Source of the DNA: Chryseobacterium jejuense
GTDB taxonomy: Bacteria > Bacteroidota > Bacteroidia > Flavobacteriales > Weeksellaceae
Reading direction: 5' to 3'
Assembly: GCF_900100075.1 (NCBI RefSeq)
Contig: NZ_FNEG01000005.1
Span: 62,001 to 126,000 of the forward strand
DNA: 64,000 nt
The notes under the pieces were generated by a model that was not told where the DNA came from, made no database searches, and worked only from the letters and a program-made list of their open reading frames with translations. Positions 60,597 to 64,000 of the stretch are shown here, in pieces. The position numbers and the translations under genes were made by a program. The stretch's first letter is position 1. Every line of letters begins with the position of its first letter.

Positions 60597-61256
60597 ATGT
60601 CTTTAAAAGCTGTACTTTTCGATATGGATGGGGTCATTGTAGACACCGAACCATTACATAGAAAAGCCTATTTCAAAACGTTTGATGAATTGGAAATTGC
60701 AGTTTCCGAAGATTTATACACTTCTTTCACTGGTGCGTCCACCAAAAGGGTTTCAGAAACTCTGATCAAGGAATTTAATTTAGATCAGACTTACGAATCC
60801 ATTGCTGGCATCAAAAGGTCCCATTTTAAAGATTATTTTTATAATGATGATGAGTTTGATCTAATTCCTGGAGTAAGAAGCCTTATTCAGCATTACCATG
60901 AAAATGATATCAAGCTTATTTTAGCTTCTTCTGCCACCATGACAACCATCAATATGGTGTTTGATAAATTCGGATTGGAAAAATATTTCAGTGGAAAAAT
61001 CAGTGGTGCCGATTTAAAAGAATCTAAACCTCATCCTGAAGTTTTCCTTCTGGCTGCTGAAATTGCTGGTGAGCCTGTTGAAAACTGTATGGTAATTGAA
61101 GATTCTACGAATGGGATCTTGGCTGCTCACAGAGCTAAAATATTCTGTGCTGCCTACAGAAGTCCGCATTCGAAAAATCAAGATTATACACTGGCAGACA
61201 CCGTGGTTTCTGATTATGAAGAACTTGAACTGGATAAAATTTCAAAATATTTTTAA
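60597..61256 (+). CDS. HAD-superfamily phosphatase (beta-phosphoglucomutase-like)
   Basis: A 219-residue HAD hydrolase of subfamily I (alpha-helical cap). Motif I is FDMDGVIVDTEPLH (nucleophile D8), motif II LILASSAT, motif III lysine in KPHPEVFLLAAE (K142 region), and motif IV VIEDSTNGILAA. The cap opening 'DTEPLHRKAYFKTFDEL' is that of the beta-PGM/phosphoglycolate phosphatase branch. The natural substrate cannot be told. It is a single gene with a terminator. Confidence 0.9.
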   Translation: MSLKAVLFDMDGVIVDTEPLHRKAYFKTFDELEIAVSEDLYTSFTGASTKRVSETLIKEFNLDQTYESIAGIKRSHFKDYFYNDDEFDLIPGVRSLIQHYHENDIKLILASSATMTTINMVFDKFGLEKYFSGKISGADLKESKPHPEVFLLAAEIAGEPVENCMVIEDSTNGILAAHRAKIFCAAYRSPHSKNQDYTLADTVVSDYEELELDKISKYF

Positions 61257-61260
61257 ATAA

Positions 61261-61287
61261 AAAAGCTCTCAGAATCTGAGAGCTTTT
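61261..61287 (+). terminator. Terminator of the HAD gene
   Basis: AAAAGCTCTCAGA (61261-61273) pairs with TCTGAGAGCTTTT (61275-61287), with a one-base centre, and A/T runs on both sides. Confidence 0.85.
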
Positions 61288-61296
61288 ATTTTGTGT

Positions 61297-61361
61297 AAGT
61301 TTTGGCTAAAGCCAATGGATTATATTTTTTATTGAACGGGCTAAAGCCCGTTCCTATTGAT
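61297..61361. repeat. GGCTAAAGCC interspersed repeat, copy 2
   Basis: AAGTTTTGGCTAAAGCCAAT, about 20 AT-rich bases, then AACGGGCTAAAGCCCGTTCC and TATTGATA. Same layout and orientation as 28984-29055 and 63844-63912. It lies in the short gap between the HAD terminator and speA. Confidence 0.85.
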
Positions 61362-61368
61362 AACAAAA

Positions 61369-62763
61369 TTATTTATATCCAAGAAGTCTCAATACATCTT
61401 CCGGTTCCTGTTTTTCACGGAAAATTTCATACTGTAACTCACCGTTTTCATCTTTCTGAATCAGAACGTGTCTTGGCTGAGGCATCAGACAGTGGTGTAC
61501 TCCACCGTAACCACCAATAGTTTCCTGATAAGCTCCTGTATGGAAGAATCCAATATACAAAGGCTTGGTATCACTGAAAACTGGTAGATAAATAGCATTT
61601 GTATGCTGCTCAGAGTTATAATAATCGTCTGAATCACATGTTAACCCACCAAGGAATACTCTTTCATAAGTATCTTCCCAACGGTTCAGCGGAAGCATGA
61701 TGAAGTGTCTTGAAATCGCCCATGTATCAGGAAGAGTGGTCATGAAAGAAGAGTCAATCATATTCCACTTCTCTCTGTCGTTCTGACGTTTCTGAGAGAT
61801 GATTTTATAAAGGTTAGCCCCACTTTCCCCAACGGTAAAACTTCCGAATTCAGTATAGATGTTTGGTTCTTCTACTCCTTCTTCTTCACAGAATTTTTTG
61901 ATCTGAGAAACGATTTCTTCTACCATATACTGGTAATCGTAATCAAAGTTCAACGAAGTTTTGATTGGGAATCCACCACCAATATTCAATGAGTCTACTT
62001 CAGGAGCAATTTTCTTCAAACGTGCATATACACGAAGACATTTGTATAACTCGTTCCAGTAGTAAGATGTATCCTTAATCCCCGTATTGATGAAAAAGTG
62101 AAGCATTTTCAATCTTGCATTCGGGTGTTCGGCGATCTTTTGACTGTAATATGGAATGATATCTTTATATCCGATTCCTAATCTTGAGGTATAAAATTCG
62201 AACTTCGGCTCTTCTTCAGAAGCAATTCTGATTCCGATATTGAAGGTAGAATCTATACTTTCTGTAAGTTTATCCAATTCACGGTAATTATCCAGAATCG
62301 GAGTAATGTTTTCAAAACCACTGTTAATCATATCTGAGATCTTTGTCAGATAATCATCAGTTTTGAATCCATTACAGATTACTTCAATGTTTTTATCTAC
62401 TTTCTCTTTTTCATAAAGAGATTTTACAATATCCATATCATAGGCAGAAGACGTTTCTATTGAAATGTCATTCTTCAAGGCCTCTTCCAATACGAAATTG
62501 AAATGACTGGATTTTGTACAATAACAGTAGGTGTAATTCTTTTTATATTCAATTTTTTCAAAAGCTTCTTTAAACCAGCTTTTGGCTTTTTGAATATTTT
62601 GAGAAATTCTCGGCAAATAGCTAATCTTTAGCGGAGTGCCAAATTGCTCAACAACGTCCATCAATGGAACATCGTGAAACAACAAATTGTTCTCAGAAAC
62701 ATTAAATTCCTCCGTAGGAAAATATAATGTCTGATCAATAAGTTCCGAGTACTTTATTTTCAT
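61369..62763 (-). CDS. speA: Biosynthetic arginine decarboxylase (type III PLP-dependent)
   Basis: A 464-residue PLP enzyme of the alanine-racemase-like fold (TIM barrel then beta-barrel). The cofactor lysine is K84 in YCYCTKSSHFNFVLEEAL. 'LNIGGGFPIKTSLNFDYD' is the phosphate-binding glycine loop, and 'FLGGLTCDSDDYYNSEQ' with 'FFHTGAYQETIGGYGGVHHCLMPQP' holds the active-site CDxxD and Y near the C terminus. It is shorter than E. coli SpeA (658 residues) and fits the short arginine decarboxylase found in Bacteroidota. It makes agmatine for the agmatinase nearby. Confidence 0.88.
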   Translation of the reverse strand: MKIKYSELIDQTLYFPTEEFNVSENNLLFHDVPLMDVVEQFGTPLKISYLPRISQNIQKAKSWFKEAFEKIEYKKNYTYCYCTKSSHFNFVLEEALKNDISIETSSAYDMDIVKSLYEKEKVDKNIEVICNGFKTDDYLTKISDMINSGFENITPILDNYRELDKLTESIDSTFNIGIRIASEEEPKFEFYTSRLGIGYKDIIPYYSQKIAEHPNARLKMLHFFINTGIKDTSYYWNELYKCLRVYARLKKIAPEVDSLNIGGGFPIKTSLNFDYDYQYMVEEIVSQIKKFCEEEGVEEPNIYTEFGSFTVGESGANLYKIISQKRQNDREKWNMIDSSFMTTLPDTWAISRHFIMLPLNRWEDTYERVFLGGLTCDSDDYYNSEQHTNAIYLPVFSDTKPLYIGFFHTGAYQETIGGYGGVHHCLMPQPRHVLIQKDENGELQYEIFREKQEPEDVLRLLGYK

Positions 62764-62885
62764 TTCTAAACAAGTGAATTAAGAAATGCAAAATTGCTAA
62801 AAAAGTTTGATTTTTGGATGTTAAAATTATTATAATTTTAAATAATCCCTCAATATTCTCTTTTGTGGGAATTTAGGCTTGATAA

Positions 62886-63761
62886 TCAGTGGGTAAACTT
62901 TTGAATATATTGGATTCTTTTAGCCTCAGAAATGCCCAATACCTGCTGAATATAAGCATCTGTAGAGCCATATTTTTTATTGATCTCTTCAAAAGCTGCA
63001 TCAAGGTATCTTTTTTCTACCCAACTTAATTTTTCGAGAACCTGTAAATCCATCTTCGGATAAAGAAAATGCAAGTTATTGGCTAACCGTAACCTTTTCT
63101 CTACCAAAGGTTTTCTGAAGTTATTAGATAACAGGTACTCATTATAGATCGTTTCTTTGTCAAACTTCAATATCGTCAGGATTAAAGCTGTAACAATTCC
63201 TGTTCTGTCTTTTCCCGCAGTACAGTGGTAAAGAATCGGTTTCTCCGATTCCATAATCTCCGTAATGATGGTTTTTATGATCTCTGGATTTTCCGTAACG
63301 TATTCACGGTAGAAATCAATCATTCTTTTGTCTGCATCGGAAGCATTTACTTTTCCTTTCAGAACAAGTTTTCTTGCCTGTGACAACTGATCGCCTTCGT
63401 CTTCAAAAGCGGAATATTTCTTATACGCGATCCTATCCGGAAGCTGATCCGGACTCTGAGAAATTTCTTTTGAATTTCTTAAATCTATAATTTCTGTGAT
63501 CCCTAATTGTTCGATCTGAGCAAAAGATTTCTTTTTAAGCTTATGAAGATTGGCACTTCTGTAGAACATTCCTTCTTTTAAAGCTCTTCCTTCGGTATTT
63601 TTAATATTGCCTACTGCCCGGAAATTATGAACCTTTTTGATTGTAAGAGCTTTTTCCGTTTCATTTTTACCGTATTCCGGGGTTTCAAAATGCTGTGTTT
63701 TGCATGAGAATATACAGCATAATGAAAGGGTAATAACCGGTATTTTGATTAATGTATTCAA
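62886..63761 (-). CDS. Lipoprotein tyrosine-type phosphatase
   Basis: A 291-residue lipoprotein (lipobox CIFSC, C20). The catalytic P-loop is HCTAGKDRTG (C180, R186), a CX5R site of the tyrosine/serine phosphatase type found in bacteria ('NFRAVGNI' and 'MFYRSANLHKL' precede it, as usual for this family). The enzyme would act outside the cytoplasm on unknown phosphate esters or phosphoproteins. It is 123 bp upstream of speA on the same strand. Confidence 0.85.
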   Translation of the reverse strand: MNTLIKIPVITLSLCCIFSCKTQHFETPEYGKNETEKALTIKKVHNFRAVGNIKNTEGRALKEGMFYRSANLHKLKKKSFAQIEQLGITEIIDLRNSKEISQSPDQLPDRIAYKKYSAFEDEGDQLSQARKLVLKGKVNASDADKRMIDFYREYVTENPEIIKTIITEIMESEKPILYHCTAGKDRTGIVTALILTILKFDKETIYNEYLLSNNFRKPLVEKRLRLANNLHFLYPKMDLQVLEKLSWVEKRYLDAAFEEINKKYGSTDAYIQQVLGISEAKRIQYIQKFTH

Positions 63762-63778
63762 TAGTTTTTTGGTTTACC

Positions 63779-63826
63779 ACAAAAGGTACGAAAGTTTTTG
63801 AATATTTAAGCTTTTGTACCTTTTGT
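63779..63826. repeat. 16-bp inverted repeat ACAAAAGGTAC...GTACCTTTTGT
   Basis: ACAAAAGGTACGAAAG (63779-63794) pairs with CTTTTGTACCTTTTGT (63811-63826) with one mismatch, around TTTTTGAATATTTAAG. It lies directly before the phosphatase gene start on the other strand and has the look of a mobile palindrome or leader hairpin. Confidence 0.55.
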
Positions 63827-63843
63827 AGTTTAAGATTTATTTT

Positions 63844-63912
63844 AAGTTTTGGCTAAAGCCAATGGACTTTATTTTATTTTTATTAAACGGGCTTTAGCCC
63901 GTTTCTATTGAT
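63844..63912. repeat. GGCTAAAGCC interspersed repeat, copy 3
   Basis: AAGTTTTGGCTAAAGCCAAT, AT-rich centre, then AACGGGCTTTAGCCCGTTTC and TATTGATA. Here the second palindrome is in the inverted form (CTTTAG in place of CTAAAG), otherwise as copies 1 and 2. Confidence 0.85.
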
Positions 63913-64000
63913 AGTGATTCTGCAAAAATCACATTGTATTTTTTTGGGATACCCCTTATATATTGTTAGTATATGCTTGGATATTCTATTTCGTTTATCC

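Overview
The window is AT-rich DNA from a Bacteroidota bacterium, most likely a flavobacterium of the Chryseobacterium type (Weeksellaceae). This rests on type IX secretion (T9SS) C-terminal sorting domains, beta-barrel receptors with a carboxypeptidase-regulatory plug extension, many Sec-exported lipoproteins, an HYC_CC_PP protein heading a metal-efflux operon, a TAnnTTTG promoter and short interspersed palindromes. The genus is inferred; no rRNA or tRNA gene was seen.

Positions 1-1553 hold the tail of a probable SMI1/KNR4 protein, a secreted ankyrin protein and a small membrane protein. Positions 1600-11150 (minus strand) form the most unusual region: a small T9SS-sorted protein, then a 2186-residue SpvB/FG-GAP/RHS protein whose C-terminal tip carries an HExxH metallopeptidase-like motif, then a lipoprotein that is the likely immunity protein. 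Downstream lies a second, orphan tip. It shares about 80 near-identical residues with the RHS protein, then switches to an unrelated sequence that also has an HExxH motif. It is followed by its own, frameshifted, lipoprotein gene and by the remnant of a third. This reads as a toxin-tip/immunity cassette array whose tips are metallopeptidase-like and whose immunity proteins are exported lipoproteins.

Positions 11.7-23.4 kb hold mostly small secreted or lipoprotein genes of unknown role, plus an AHSA1-like protein, a divergent DUF3291/HxlR pair, an RDD membrane protein, a DUF1569 protein and a secreted erythromycin-esterase homologue. Housekeeping genes follow: dnaK, then a translationally coupled ppk1-ppx pair for polyphosphate. 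From 29 to 34 kb there is an NAD-binding epimerase-like gene behind nine tandem heptamers, a tiny coupled membrane protein, a large T9SS cargo protein and a DUF3060 protein. From 34.2 to 40.8 kb is a heavy-metal-type efflux operon (HYC_CC_PP, TolC, RND pump, adaptor, cysteine-rich lipoprotein).

From 41 to 56 kb come an NfuA-like and an Mrp-type Fe-S protein pair, two outer-membrane beta-barrel receptors, a hexosaminidase-like accessory protein, a PhyH dioxygenase, a dicarboxylate symporter, two BON/SH3 stress-type proteins and a secreted CocE/NonD hydrolase. From 56 to 64 kb come alkB and an AraC-MGMT Ada-type gene (alkylation repair) around an odd ParB-like/MORN membrane protein, then agmatinase and arginine decarboxylase (putrescine synthesis) around a HAD phosphatase, and a lipoprotein phosphatase.

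Intergenic DNA is rich in small repeats: an inverted pair of 170-bp MITE-like elements, three copies of a GGCTAAAGCC element, tail duplications of two genes, and several larger palindromic repeats. No CRISPR array, insertion-sequence transposase or RNA gene was found.
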